Notes: a model not told the origin generated them from the sequence alone. DNA of 64,000 nucleotides from Paenibacillus sp. FSL R7-0345 (GCF_038595055.1 NZ_CP152002.1:4260501-4324500), one strand, 5' to 3'; shown: positions 1 through 8,419, counted from the first letter of the stretch. Program-made: numbers and translations.

Positions 1-607
1 CATAACCTGGAGCTAGCTTTGCTATGGATGTTCCCAGAGAACGGACCACTCCTGCCCCATCCCGCTTATATAAAGTTCCGTTCACACCATTGATAAAATA
101 CGCATCATTGTTAGTCCTGCCGTCGCCAACAAATTCCGGATAACTGATCACGGCCTCGCGGCTTGCTGCATTCCAATTCAGTGTGCCTCCGATGGCATCA
201 CTGACAAAACGCAGGGGCACATAAAGATGCTTATTGATCTGCTGAGGTGCTGCTGAATATGTAACCTTTTTCCCGTTAACGGTTGCGTTCCGCTCCCCGG
301 CCTTCATGGTGCCTTTTGTGAACATATTCTCGATCGAGATTACCTTCGTACGTTCGTCATACTTAACTGTTAAGCCGCTAATATAATAGAAGCTGTCCAG
401 CGGAAGCATAACCGTCCCTTTTACCAATGAAGGAGCCCCTAAGGAAGAGGTTATTTGCTGGTTGTTAAGATAGACCCGGATCACAGGTAATACGGAGGAC
501 TGCGCTTTACCTGCTGCTGCCGCTGCAACGGATGGAGCGGACTGAATGAAACCGATGATTAGAATGCCAAGCGCGAGCATCCGGATGAACAATTTTAAGA
601 TTTTCAC
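1..607 (-). CDS. Secreted stalk-domain (copper amine oxidase N-terminal-like) protein, 3' end outside window
   Basis: The reading frame runs off the left edge of the window, so only the first about 202 residues are visible. It starts at a GTG preceded by AGAGGGG seven bases upstream. The first about 30 residues form a signal peptide (short basic start, hydrophobic core, Ala-rich cleavage region). Two stalk-domain units follow: one with VMLPLDSFYYISGL and one with HLYVPLRFVSDAIGGTL, the usual signature of copper-amine-oxidase-like N-terminal domains that anchor or present other domains at the Paenibacillus cell surface. A Gly/Asn-rich stretch with YFINGVNGTLYKRDG then begins, like the beta-propeller-type tail of the related gene near 61 kb. 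Function unknown. Confidence 0.8.
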   Translation of the reverse strand, partial: MKILKLFIRMLALGILIIGFIQSAPSVAAAAAGKAQSSVLPVIRVYLNNQQITSSLGAPSLVKGTVMLPLDSFYYISGLTVKYDERTKVISIENMFTKGTMKAGERNATVNGKKVTYSAAPQQINKHLYVPLRFVSDAIGGTLNWNAASREAVISYPEFVGDGRTNNDAYFINGVNGTLYKRDGAGVVRSLGTSIAKLAPGY

Positions 608-685
608 TGATGACCCCTCTTTCTAGTTTCAGGAATTATTTTCATTAATATAACATATTAACATCCCGGCAATATTCTTTATATG

Positions 686-724
686 AAAAAACGGCGCAAT
701 CCCAAACGCAGGACTACGCCGTTC
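686..724 (-). terminator. Rho-independent terminator of the endoglucanase gene
   Basis: Read on the minus strand, AACGGCG and CGCCGTT arms close a hairpin that is followed directly by a run of six T. It lies just after the stop codon of the GH5 gene. Confidence 0.75.
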
Positions 725-747
725 TTATTATAATCCCGTTCTAATGT

Positions 748-1965
748 TTACTGCATCCCCTGCATAATCGCATTAATAATTCCCTGCTGCGTTACCGTAT
801 TATTCGTACGGTTGAACAGACCAAAGCCATGCTGGCCGTTATAGCCGTTATCCCAGTAGACCGGTACTGCGCCGTATTTCTTCGCTGCTGCTGTTACCGC
901 TCGGGCAAAAGCTGCACGGTACACGTTATTGCTGGAATCATAAGCCGTTTTATCAATGGAGCCGAACTCGCCGATTACGACCGGATAGCCTTGGGTCACA
1001 AATTTGTTGTACATGGCTTGGAGCTGGGAATTCAGGTAATCCTCCTGACCCCAGGTTGATTTCTTGGACGGGTTGGTGGCCGACGCCCCCCACTGCGTAA
1101 TATTTCCTGATTCCTCTCCTGCAAAATCCCACGGGGAATAGTAGTGCGCGGAAATCATGATTCTTTTCTCCGAGCTCGGAATGGTAGAGGACCGGAACGT
1201 ATCGGTTGGCAGAACAAAGCCGTAATTGCCGGCCGTGTAGTCGATATTCGTATTCCAGCCCGGAATCAGCAGCCATCTTGCGCTATTGTTGCCGCTGGTT
1301 TGTCTGACCGTATCCACAAAGATTTGATTGTAGGCATTCAGGTTGGCATAGTAAGCAGCATTCGGATTGCCATAATTGCCGTCAAACACCTCGTTCATGG
1401 ATTCAAAAATAAGCCGCTCGTCATAGCCCACAAACTTATTGGCAATCTGCTGCCATACAAGCTTGTACTTCTCTTTGATCGCCGTCTGGTTCCCGCTATT
1501 CACCAGCAGCCAGCTGCCCTGAACGGAATTATAGCCATCCCCGTGAATATTGATGACCACATACAGGCCTTCATTATATGCATAATCTACAACCGTCTTC
1601 ACCCGGTTTAGCCAGGTTGAATTAATCGTATAGTTCGGAGCGCTTCCAATGTAATTCAGGTAAGACACGGGAATGCGGATCGTTTTAAAACCCGCAGCCT
1701 TCACCTTCTTGATCAGTTCCTGGGTGACAACGGGATTCCCCCACGCCGTTTCGCTTGGAGTACCGTTGCTGGATGCCTCAAGCTGATTGCCCAGGTTCCA
1801 TCCGGCACCCATTTCACTGACAACTTGTGAAGACGACAGGGATCTGAAATCCGAGGTAATAGGGGTAGCAGCGGCTGCCTTTGCACTCCATCCGGTCACA
1901 GCAGCAGAAGCCAGCAAGAGTAGAGCCAAACCGTAAAACCCACATTTTTTCATTTTGGCCAGCAT
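748..1965 (-). CDS. Secreted endo-beta-1,4-glucanase, glycoside hydrolase family 5
   Basis: This is a 405-residue secreted cellulase. The ATG at 1965 is chosen because GGAGG lies seven bases upstream and a clean signal peptide follows (MKK, hydrophobic core, AKAAAA); an in-frame extension of 39 residues lacks a ribosome binding site. The GH5 barrel starts with AGWNLGNQLEAS. The acid/base is Glu192 in ESMNEVFDG and the nucleophile is Glu333 in VVIGEFGS, with HYYSPWDF between them; the ETAWGNP motif resembles subfamily 4. There is no carbohydrate-binding module or surface anchor, so it is probably a free catalytic domain cleaving cellulose or related beta-glucans outside the cell. A cre site in its leader suggests glucose repression through CcpA. 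Confidence 0.92.
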   Translation of the reverse strand: MLAKMKKCGFYGLALLLLASAAVTGWSAKAAAATPITSDFRSLSSSQVVSEMGAGWNLGNQLEASSNGTPSETAWGNPVVTQELIKKVKAAGFKTIRIPVSYLNYIGSAPNYTINSTWLNRVKTVVDYAYNEGLYVVINIHGDGYNSVQGSWLLVNSGNQTAIKEKYKLVWQQIANKFVGYDERLIFESMNEVFDGNYGNPNAAYYANLNAYNQIFVDTVRQTSGNNSARWLLIPGWNTNIDYTAGNYGFVLPTDTFRSSTIPSSEKRIMISAHYYSPWDFAGEESGNITQWGASATNPSKKSTWGQEDYLNSQLQAMYNKFVTQGYPVVIGEFGSIDKTAYDSSNNVYRAAFARAVTAAAKKYGAVPVYWDNGYNGQHGFGLFNRTNNTVTQQGIINAIMQGMQ

Positions 1966-2000
1966 GTCAAAACCTCCGTTTAAATTGTGGTTATGCATCA

Positions 2001-2014
2001 TGCAAACGCTATCA
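2001..2014. promoter_or_regulatory. cre site (CcpA operator) upstream of the endoglucanase gene
   Basis: TGCAAACGCTATCA fits the consensus TGNAANCGNTNNCA at every fixed position. It lies 36 bases upstream of the cellulase ATG, where bound CcpA would block the promoter or early transcription. Confidence 0.75.
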
Positions 2015-2180
2015 ATAAACAAATCGATTGGACCACAAAAAAATCCGAGTGCCCTCCTTCCCAAGGAACTGGATTCTACCAAGCCAAGAACCGGATGCCA
2101 CTATCAGAATAACATATATTTGGAAATTATAGTATGTTTTTAGAAAATAAATAGAATAGGCTTATGGGATAATCCGCAGC

Positions 2181-2207
2181 AAAAAACTCCTGTGATAACC
2201 ACAAGAG
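2181..2207 (-). terminator. Rho-independent terminator after the iron operon
   Basis: On the minus strand an 8-bp stem (CTCTTGTG with CACAGGAG, one wobble pair) is followed by six T. It ends the operon that runs from 5847 to 2261. Confidence 0.65.
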
Positions 2208-2260
2208 CTTTTGCCATTCGTCTATGAAAATCGTTATTCCCTCTCCGCTTATTGTCATGC

Positions 2261-3985
2261 TCAAGCCAGCAAAGCACCAGCCACCTGATCCAAAATACAA
2301 TTGATCCCTGTCGGCCCATAGCAGCCGATCCAGGTAGCGGCATCCACCGGGTAGATCTGCGGCTGCTCGTTCGTATGCAGCATGACCCGGGCACTTTGCT
2401 CGGTTGCAGATATTCCGTCCTGCATTAGCTCGCCACTGAGCAGAAAGTAGTGATTGGCGTGCACCGCCGGCAGTCTGTCGACCGGGATATGATAAGCCGT
2501 ATCGCTGGTATCTGCCACAAAAAGCGGAGCAGGCAATCCCAGATCCCGGTACAGCACAGCACCTGTGCGGTGTGAGGCGGTATGAACCCGGACCAGCGAT
2601 TCTCGCGGGCGGATCAGGGCGACGCTCTGACCGGCAAGCACGGCTGCCAGGTCTCCTGACAGCAGGGCTGTACGCCGGTGATAGTCCGCAATAATAGCTT
2701 CCGCTCTCGCCTGCTTATCCATTATGATACCGAAAAGGCGTAATATCGTCTGCCAGCTCTCATTCCGTTTAAACATTAGGGTTGGGGCGATCCGGCTTAG
2801 ACGCTCATAATACGGGGCGTGCACCTCGGTACAGACAATAAGATTAGGATGCAGCCGTTCGACCGCTTCCAGGTCCGGGTACTCATAGCTACCGGTCATT
2901 TCCGTTGCTTTAAGCCTCTCCCTGATATATTGGGGAAAATGTAACGAAGAACTGCTGCCCGTACCAACACTACCTGCCGGAGCTACGTCCAGAGCCAGCA
3001 AATGGTCGGCATACTGAACGTCGAGCACCGCGATGCGCTTTGGAACAGCGGTGACCGTATATTCGCCCCGCATATGGCAGATCACCGGGCCTTGCTGTGA
3101 TTCATGCGAGGAGGCATAACGGTCCGGGAGCCCTGAATTAGCCTGTACTGCCCCAATCGCTAATGCGTCCGTGCGCCGGTACATCTGCGGAGGGAGTCCA
3201 AAATATTTTTTGAATGCCCTGCTGAAGTAATACATATCGCGGTAGCCTGTTCTTTCAGCGATTTCACTGATCGGGGCATCGGTATGGCGCAGCATCCGCT
3301 GTGCGCTCTCCATCCGCATCCGGATCACATATTCCATCGGTCCGACCAGCTTCTCCTGCTTGAACCGCCGCTGCAGCTGCCTTGAACTGCAGCCGGCAAG
3401 CGCGGCAAGCTCTTTAAGCTCCAGCTCCTGCCGGTAGCGACCCGCAATATAAGCAGTGACGATATCAACCATATCCGGTCCGGTACCGCCCCGGCCGCGT
3501 TCAACCTCCATCATCAGCTCGTACAGCATACCTTGCAGCAAGGCATTAACATGAAAACGCTCCAGCCCTTCGCCCCTGCTCCATTTGATTCTGATCTCAT
3601 CTGCCGCCTGATGCAGTTCAGCCGGCTGCTCAAGCTGATGAACAAACGACGTGTATAGCGGGTGATTCCGCTGCGGATACAGCAGATGTGAAGCGCCTTC
3701 CATTAGGACGCCCTTATAGGTAATAACAGTATAATGAATGCTTTCTGCTCCGGCAGTTAAAGCAAATGCTGACCCTTTAACAGCATGGCAGGCAAAAAAA
3801 GCCTGGACACGGCAATCCTCACCGTTCATCTCAAGCCTTCCTTGCCCGCCGCCTGCCAGCAGCAGCTGGTTGGCAGTCAATTCTGCTTCGCTTAGAACGC
3901 CGCCGGGCGGAACAGTTCCGCTGCTTACGTCAAGCGTTTTGATTGCCAGATCACTCCATAAACTTGCCTGCTCCTGCAGCGGCAT
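2261..3985 (-). CDS. AraC-type regulator fused to a siderophore-binding domain (Btr-like)
   Basis: A 574-residue hybrid regulator. The N-terminal part is an AraC sensor-like domain, residues about 180-275 carry the double helix-turn-helix (LAALAGCSSRQLQRRF and ISEIAERTGYRDMYYFSRAFKKYFG), and from about residue 310 onward the protein resembles a FecB/FeuA-type periplasmic binding protein without a signal peptide. This is the architecture of Bacillus subtilis Btr, which binds bacillibactin in the cytoplasm and activates feuABC. Its ligand domain is clearly similar to the lipoprotein encoded two genes upstream (shared VIAxLDVxxxDxLLAL and YGPxxIN), so both probably see the same siderophore. The start at 3985 has AGGAG eight bases upstream. 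A Fur-like box precedes it, so it may also have its own promoter. Confidence 0.88.
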   Translation of the reverse strand: MPLQEQASLWSDLAIKTLDVSSGTVPPGGVLSEAELTANQLLLAGGGQGRLEMNGEDCRVQAFFACHAVKGSAFALTAGAESIHYTVITYKGVLMEGASHLLYPQRNHPLYTSFVHQLEQPAELHQAADEIRIKWSRGEGLERFHVNALLQGMLYELMMEVERGRGGTGPDMVDIVTAYIAGRYRQELELKELAALAGCSSRQLQRRFKQEKLVGPMEYVIRMRMESAQRMLRHTDAPISEIAERTGYRDMYYFSRAFKKYFGLPPQMYRRTDALAIGAVQANSGLPDRYASSHESQQGPVICHMRGEYTVTAVPKRIAVLDVQYADHLLALDVAPAGSVGTGSSSSLHFPQYIRERLKATEMTGSYEYPDLEAVERLHPNLIVCTEVHAPYYERLSRIAPTLMFKRNESWQTILRLFGIIMDKQARAEAIIADYHRRTALLSGDLAAVLAGQSVALIRPRESLVRVHTASHRTGAVLYRDLGLPAPLFVADTSDTAYHIPVDRLPAVHANHYFLLSGELMQDGISATEQSARVMLHTNEQPQIYPVDAATWIGCYGPTGINCILDQVAGALLA

Positions 3986-4022
3986 CCTCTCATCTCCTGA
4001 CAATAGCATTCTGTTGCTGTTG

Positions 4023-4802
4023 TCATTTTAATTGAGATTCATTCTCATTGTCAATTTTCGGACACTTCCGGCAATATTCTCCCGACATCCGGTAGTAGAA
4101 GCAACAAGTAATCCGCTTGCTTTTGGCAGCCTGAACCCCGTCATGGGATTCGGTGAAACGTGTTAACGGATTACGCCTCATGCCAAACACAGAACCAGGT
4201 GCAACATGGGTCAGATAAGTAAAATCTTCGATCATCCGCTGCCTGTCTTGCCCGGTTTCAGCTGTCTCAGATGAATACAGCGGCGCTATGCGCACCATAA
4301 TATTTTCCCAGAGTACCGCCATGGAGACGGGGCCAACTGCGGCAAGTGTCTGCATAAGCGGCGCAAGGCCTGCAGTGAAAATCTCCCTGACGGCCTCTTC
4401 CCGCCATCCTGCCCTGTTCTCCAGTGGTGCAGCCACCGTCCGCAGACCGTCTATAGCAAGGAATGGAAATCGCGTATCCCCTTGTCCGGCGGACCAATCG
4501 GGATGATAGAGAAAGCTTTTATTTAAATCGATTGAGACTTTCCGGTTATGAAAGGTCATTGCATTCAGCAGCGGTACAATCCACAGGTAACCGATCCGCT
4601 TGGCCAGCATGGAAGCGGCAACCTGCGTATCCGGCGCTCCGATATAATTCTTGAGCCAGCTCACATATTCACGGCAGGCAGCCTCATCACTCAGCTGGCT
4701 CAGGGCAATGGTACAGACACTGCTTGCCGTCGGTTCGCCCAGCCATAGCTGATAATCCTCCGTCAATTGTTGCCAGGAGACAGACGACAGATAGCCGTCC
4801 AT
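4023..4802 (-). CDS. FhuF-like siderophore-iron reductase, 2Fe-2S protein
   Basis: A 259-residue cytoplasmic protein. The C-terminus carries CCFYYRMSGEYCRKC (Cys233, 234, 244 and 247), the CC-x(9)-C-x2-C ligand set of FhuF-type ferric reductases that release iron from imported ferri-siderophores by reduction. The rest of the sequence is divergent, as is usual for this family. It starts one base after the stop codon of the binding-protein gene, so the two are almost certainly co-translated. Position between a siderophore-binding lipoprotein and a Btr-like regulator supports the role. No permease or ATPase genes are in this operon, so uptake must use a transporter encoded elsewhere. Confidence 0.8.
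   Translation of the reverse strand: MDGYLSSVSWQQLTEDYQLWLGEPTASSVCTIALSQLSDEAACREYVSWLKNYIGAPDTQVAASMLAKRIGYLWIVPLLNAMTFHNRKVSIDLNKSFLYHPDWSAGQGDTRFPFLAIDGLRTVAAPLENRAGWREEAVREIFTAGLAPLMQTLAAVGPVSMAVLWENIMVRIAPLYSSETAETGQDRQRMIEDFTYLTHVAPGSVFGMRRNPLTRFTESHDGVQAAKSKRITCCFYYRMSGEYCRKCPKIDNENESQLK
4033..4047. promoter_or_regulatory. Fur-box-like sequence before the AraC/Btr-like gene
   Basis: TGAGATTCATTCTCA matches 12 of 15 positions of the TGATAATNATTATCA Fur core. It overlaps the last codons of the reductase gene and lies about 50 bases before the regulator start. Confidence 0.45.
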
Positions 4803-4803
4803 T

Positions 4804-5847
4804 TTACTGCGCTCCCAGCAGTGCTTCCGCAGCCTGGTCTACAATAATGTTAATGGCAATTGGACCATAATAAGCGATCCAAAGCGTGGCGTTCACGTCG
4901 TAGGCACGGTTATTTTTAACGGCATCCATGGATTTCCAGACCGGGCTATTCGCCAGTTCTTCTGCATCTTTGGCAAACAGATCATCCGACAGCAGGAAAT
5001 AGCGGTCCGCTCCGATATCCGCAACAGTCTCCATGGAAATCTCAACAGAGGTATCCTCTGTGATGGCTGTAACAAATTCAGGTGCGTTTAATCCCAAATC
5101 ATCATAAAGAATGCTGCCTGTCCGGTGCTCCGGCCCGTGGACACGAATCCCTTCCGGTCTCGGACGGATCAATGCCACCGTTTCGTTGCCCAGCTTCGCC
5201 TTCAGCTGCTCGCGCAGACCGGTGAGTTTGTCCTCGTACGCCTGCTGTACGGTTTTCGCCTCCGCTTGTTTTCCTGTTATCTCACCCATGGTAGCCAGCG
5301 TAGCCCGCCAATCCTCGTAGAAATCGAGTACGATTGTCGGCGCTATTTTGCTGACGCTCTCATACGCTTCTTCCTGGAAGTCGGTCATCAGGATCAGATC
5401 CGGCTTCAGCGCTACGATAGCCTCCAGGTTAGGCTCATCCCTCGTACCCAGAACCTGCACATCCCCAAGCTCGCCCAGATATTCCGGGAACGTCGCGCCT
5501 TTTGCTCCAGCTACCACACTTCCCGCCGGCTGCTCGCCAAGCGCAATCAACTGATCGATGAATTTCACGTCGAGTGCGGCAATAACCTTCGGCTTCTCAG
5601 TCAGCGTGTATTCGCCTTTGATATGTTTAATCGTAACCGGGTAGGCTGCTGCAGCCTGTGCCTCCGGTGTTGCCGAAGCCTGCGTTTCGGATGCCGGAGA
5701 CGGCTCGGCCGACGCCGCAGTTGCCTGTGCTGCATTCCCCGTATTTACGTTCCCTCCATTAGAACCGCAAGCTGTAAGTACAAGGACCAGTGCCAGCATC
5801 CATACCATTAATAGTGATGATGACTGCCTTTTTGTTGCTCTATTCAT
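4804..5847 (-). CDS. Iron-siderophore ABC transporter substrate-binding lipoprotein
   Basis: A 347-residue extracytoplasmic binding protein. It opens with a lipoprotein signal (hydrophobic core then LTAC), followed by a Ser/Ala/Gln/Thr-rich linker to about residue 65 and a two-lobed FecB/FhuD/FeuA-type binding domain beginning near YPVTIKHIKGEYTLTEKPK. It would be anchored to the outer membrane face and deliver a ferric siderophore to an ABC permease. It is the first gene of a three-gene iron operon, with a Fur box immediately upstream. The exact siderophore cannot be read from sequence; the pairing with a Btr-like regulator favours a catecholate such as bacillibactin. Ribosome binding site AAGGGGGAGT precedes the ATG. 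Confidence 0.9.
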   Translation of the reverse strand: MNRATKRQSSSLLMVWMLALVLVLTACGSNGGNVNTGNAAQATAASAEPSPASETQASATPEAQAAAAYPVTIKHIKGEYTLTEKPKVIAALDVKFIDQLIALGEQPAGSVVAGAKGATFPEYLGELGDVQVLGTRDEPNLEAIVALKPDLILMTDFQEEAYESVSKIAPTIVLDFYEDWRATLATMGEITGKQAEAKTVQQAYEDKLTGLREQLKAKLGNETVALIRPRPEGIRVHGPEHRTGSILYDDLGLNAPEFVTAITEDTSVEISMETVADIGADRYFLLSDDLFAKDAEELANSPVWKSMDAVKNNRAYDVNATLWIAYYGPIAINIIVDQAAEALLGAQ

Positions 5848-5867
5848 GCTGACTCCCCCTTATATGT

Positions 5868-5886
5868 GATAATGATTTTCATTATC
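5868..5886. promoter_or_regulatory. Fur box controlling the iron operon
   Basis: GATAATGATTTTCATTATC matches the 19-base Fur consensus at 17 positions and is palindromic apart from the centre. It lies 21 bases before the ATG of the binding-protein gene, the right place to repress the operon when iron is plentiful. Confidence 0.88.
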
Positions 5887-6003
5887 AGATTTATAAGATT
5901 GAGTATACTCTACCGTTACACACCGGTTCCATGTACTTTTGCGACATCGCGGCCGGATTATTGCGACATTTTACACTTAAGGAACGGATGAAGTACCTCC
6001 TTT

Positions 6004-6423
6004 TTACTCATAAAAAATCATATGCTCCTTCTCCGCGCGGTAATAATCAAGCCGGTCCTGCAAGCTCCCCGTGTGAAACTCAAACATATGTCCATCCGGA
6101 TCAAGAAAATAAATGGAATGCTTGTCCCTGACATCCCGTTCCCGCCCGGGCAGAATCTCAACTTGTAAACTTTTCAACTTATTGAGCAATCCCTCATAAT
6201 CCGCTATATCCATTGTAAAAGCAATATGCGTATACGTCCTATTCTCCCGGTCCCGAACCACATCCTCCTGATTCAAGGCGATCCACAGCCCGTTCAGATC
6301 AAAATAAGCCAGCCTCCGGCCTTTAACCAGAATCTTCGCTCCGAATACGTCTGAGTAGAACTTGATGGACCTGTCCAGATCCGATACAGAGAAGCAAAGG
6401 TGGTTTATGTTTTGGATGTTCAA
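6004..6423 (-). CDS. fosB: FosB-type metallothiol transferase (fosfomycin resistance family)
   Basis: A 139-residue vicinal-oxygen-chelate protein very like Bacillus FosB, which adds bacillithiol or cysteine to fosfomycin and opens its epoxide. Metal ligands are visible as His8 (INHLCFSV), His66 (TYTHIAF) and Glu115 (HMFEFHTG); LVKGRRLAYFDLNGLW and LPGRERDVRDK match the FosB core. The TTG at 6423 is chosen because it has an AGAGG site eight bases upstream and puts the first His at the same position as in Bacillus FosB; a GTG at 6432 sits too close to the site. The TTG overlaps the preceding TGA stop as TTGA, so translation is coupled to the DUF4085 gene. Confidence 0.88.
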   Translation of the reverse strand: MNIQNINHLCFSVSDLDRSIKFYSDVFGAKILVKGRRLAYFDLNGLWIALNQEDVVRDRENRTYTHIAFTMDIADYEGLLNKLKSLQVEILPGRERDVRDKHSIYFLDPDGHMFEFHTGSLQDRLDYYRAEKEHMIFYE

Positions 6424-7292
6424 TTTATACACCTCTCCTCCACCACAATATCCTCACACCGCACAATCAGCTCAGGCATCTCTCTCCCGGAAAAAAGTAC
6501 ATGAAGCTCATACCCATCATTCACACGGTACAGCTCATCATACAGCCAGCTGCTGCCCACGATATGCTCATCCAGCTGTATAATTTCCGGGACAACCAGC
6601 GTAATTTGGTTCATATCGGTCATTTCCCCCTCGTTGTCCAGCCGGATGATTACATCCTGCTCGGAGTGAATCTCCATCACCCGGCAATCGTGAAAATGCA
6701 ACCGTTCCCGGATATAATCCGGAATCTGCTCTGCCTGCTGCGCCTCCCGGTACTGTTTTCCTATAGCGTTCATTTGTATTTTATTTTCTTCACTCAGCCG
6801 CTTAAGCTCTTGCATAGTATCCTTTGTGCAATAGCCCAGGGCCAGAACCCTTATGTCAGCAATCTGCTTGATCAGCTCTTCCGGCAGCCGATCAGCCTCA
6901 TCACTGCAGTACCATTCATGAAGCTCCTTAAACTTTTGCCTGCAGCTCGATAGGTCAAACGGAGGGCGGGCATCGTAGTCCGCAATCCTCTGCTCTATCT
7001 CTAATTTTTGTTCGGGCGGCATGTGATAAATGAGAATGTCCTCTTCCGCGATCTCTTCGTTACCAAACAGCTTCCGTGCTGGTACAAGCTTGGCACCCTC
7101 CTGTTCCAGCAGGGAACGGGGGTCGTAGTCGTAAGATTCACGCTGCTCTTTTATGTATTGTTTCTCTTTTCTCGCATAGAGCCTTGAATACAGGGACTCA
7201 TCCCGTGTATACGCTCCGCTATGTACTCTTTTGCCAAAATATAAACCGGTCCGCTGGCACAGCTCATACCATTCTTTCGTTAAATATCTCAT
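6420..7292 (-). CDS. DUF4085-like protein
   Basis: A 290-residue soluble protein beginning MRYLTKEWYELCQ, which I associate with the uncharacterised DUF4085 family of Bacillus and Paenibacillus. It has no signal peptide or membrane segment and is rich in charged residues; a helical, Lys/Glu-rich middle (about 50-190) precedes a beta-rich C-terminal part with HFHDCRVMEI and VRCEDIVVEE. The ATG has an AAGGAG site about 15 bases upstream, longer than ideal. Its stop codon overlaps the TTG start of the FosB-like gene, so both are made from one transcript. Molecular function is unknown. Confidence 0.72.
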   Translation of the reverse strand: MRYLTKEWYELCQRTGLYFGKRVHSGAYTRDESLYSRLYARKEKQYIKEQRESYDYDPRSLLEQEGAKLVPARKLFGNEEIAEEDILIYHMPPEQKLEIEQRIADYDARPPFDLSSCRQKFKELHEWYCSDEADRLPEELIKQIADIRVLALGYCTKDTMQELKRLSEENKIQMNAIGKQYREAQQAEQIPDYIRERLHFHDCRVMEIHSEQDVIIRLDNEGEMTDMNQITLVVPEIIQLDEHIVGSSWLYDELYRVNDGYELHVLFSGREMPELIVRCEDIVVEERCIN

Positions 7293-7350
7293 TGCTGTTT
7301 CTTGTTCACTCCTTCTGCCTTTCTAATTCTCCTATTTAAAAAGAATACAC

Positions 7351-7382
7351 AAAAAAGCCCCCGTCAGCCACCGACAGAAGCT
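7351..7382 (-). terminator. Rho-independent terminator
   Basis: On the minus strand AGCTTCTGTC pairs with GACGGGGGCT (four wobble pairs) and is followed by six T. It ends the small membrane-protein gene at 7429-7788. Confidence 0.6.
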
Positions 7383-7428
7383 CTATCCACCACTCTATTC
7401 AACAGTTCACAGTAAAAATATATACAGA

Positions 7429-7788
7429 CTAAACCTTGAAAAGCACAATAATCTCCGTAAGCAGCACAAGACCGGCAGCAGATACACCAAACGAGTTAAT
7501 CAGCGTCAGCGCCTCCGGATAGCTCTCTTTACGGAATTGAGAACACAGCGAAACCGTCCACAGCACCGTGAAAAAAAGCCCCACCGACCCGCAGCCCTGC
7601 TCCGCCAGAGCACGTCTTCTGCGCTTAAAGAATGAACCCAGCCCCGCAAAAGTGAACAGCATATAAATGACAAGCTCAGCGGTTGAAATAGCAATGATCT
7701 CCCCGGCCGAAAAAAGATGCATCAAAACGTACTGAATGCATAGCCCCATAAATACAAACAGGTTAAAGGAAACTTTGTTTAAACTCAA
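7429..7788 (-). CDS. Small four-helix membrane protein of unknown function
   Basis: A 119-residue protein with about four hydrophobic segments (near residues 7-25, 32-52, 68-85 and 98-117) separated by short loops; the loop after helix 2 is strongly basic (FFKRRRRALAE), which by the positive-inside rule is probably cytoplasmic. The start is a TTG with GGAGG seven bases upstream. I do not recognise the family. It stands alone between two terminators or gaps. A good cre match and a second weaker one lie 43-77 bases upstream of the start, so its expression may respond to carbon supply. Confidence 0.6.
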   Translation of the reverse strand: MSLNKVSFNLFVFMGLCIQYVLMHLFSAGEIIAISTAELVIYMLFTFAGLGSFFKRRRRALAEQGCGSVGLFFTVLWTVSLCSQFRKESYPEALTLINSFGVSAAGLVLLTEIIVLFKV

Positions 7789-7830
7789 GTCCTATTCCTC
7801 CATTTGCGTATTGATGTACAGCATTATTTT

Positions 7831-7844
7831 AGATAACGCTTACA
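7831..7844. promoter_or_regulatory. Candidate cre site
   Basis: Read on the minus strand, TGTAAGCGTTATCT fits TGWAARCGYTWNCW fully. It lies 43 bases upstream of the TTG start at 7788. A second, imperfect cre-like sequence (TGCAAACGGTTTCC, 7852-7865) is next to it. Confidence 0.5.
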
Positions 7845-7909
7845 TTATAATTGCAAACGGTTTCCTTTTCTGTGATTTATGATTCTCTATGCCTAATATT
7901 AATCAGCAG

Positions 7910-8404
7910 CTACCAAGCAGTCATCTTTGTTCTGAAGTCATTTTCGTCGGTCGTGTATTGTACATTGGTATAGCCATGTGATTGTGCATTCAAATACAGC
8001 TCCGTCAGTTTCTCCTGATCCTTGCAGTAAATCGCAACATGCACGCAATCAACTATGATCAGTACGAATTGACAGTCACTTTTTACGTATTCTTCATACG
8101 TCTGAACATCAACCACTTTGCTCCCCTTCGGAAAGGCCTTCAGATCTGCAAAAATAACATAATACTCATTGTTCTCCACAATATCTATGAGCTGGACACC
8201 ATCCATACCAAATACCTGTTCAGGGAAAAGCGTTTCTGCAAGCGTCCCTGTATTCGTGAAATAGGCTTCCTCACCCCCGTTATACCACTGATAGTCGGCG
8301 GTATCGAACGGTTGCAGAAGCTCTCCCAGGAAACGGCCAAACTCATTAGGAATCTTGCAGGTTATCCCTCTTTTCGTATTTCCAGTATTGCTTGTCACAT
8401 TCAT
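7910..8404 (-). CDS. DUF2691-like protein
   Basis: A 164-residue soluble protein. The segments RGITCKIPNEFGRFLGELLQP, WYNGGEEAYF and YYVIFADLKAFP (each read in the sequence) are what I associate with the uncharacterised DUF2691 family of Bacilli. No signal peptide, membrane segment or catalytic motif is evident. The ATG at 8404 has AGGAGG eight bases upstream. The gene is followed by a gap with cre-like sites and preceded after 15 bases by a small membrane-protein gene in the same direction, so the two may be co-transcribed. Confidence 0.65.
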   Translation of the reverse strand: MNVTSNTGNTKRGITCKIPNEFGRFLGELLQPFDTADYQWYNGGEEAYFTNTGTLAETLFPEQVFGMDGVQLIDIVENNEYYVIFADLKAFPKGSKVVDVQTYEEYVKSDCQFVLIIVDCVHVAIYCKDQEKLTELYLNAQSHGYTNVQYTTDENDFRTKMTAW

Positions 8405-8419
8405 TTCTTCATCCTCCTG

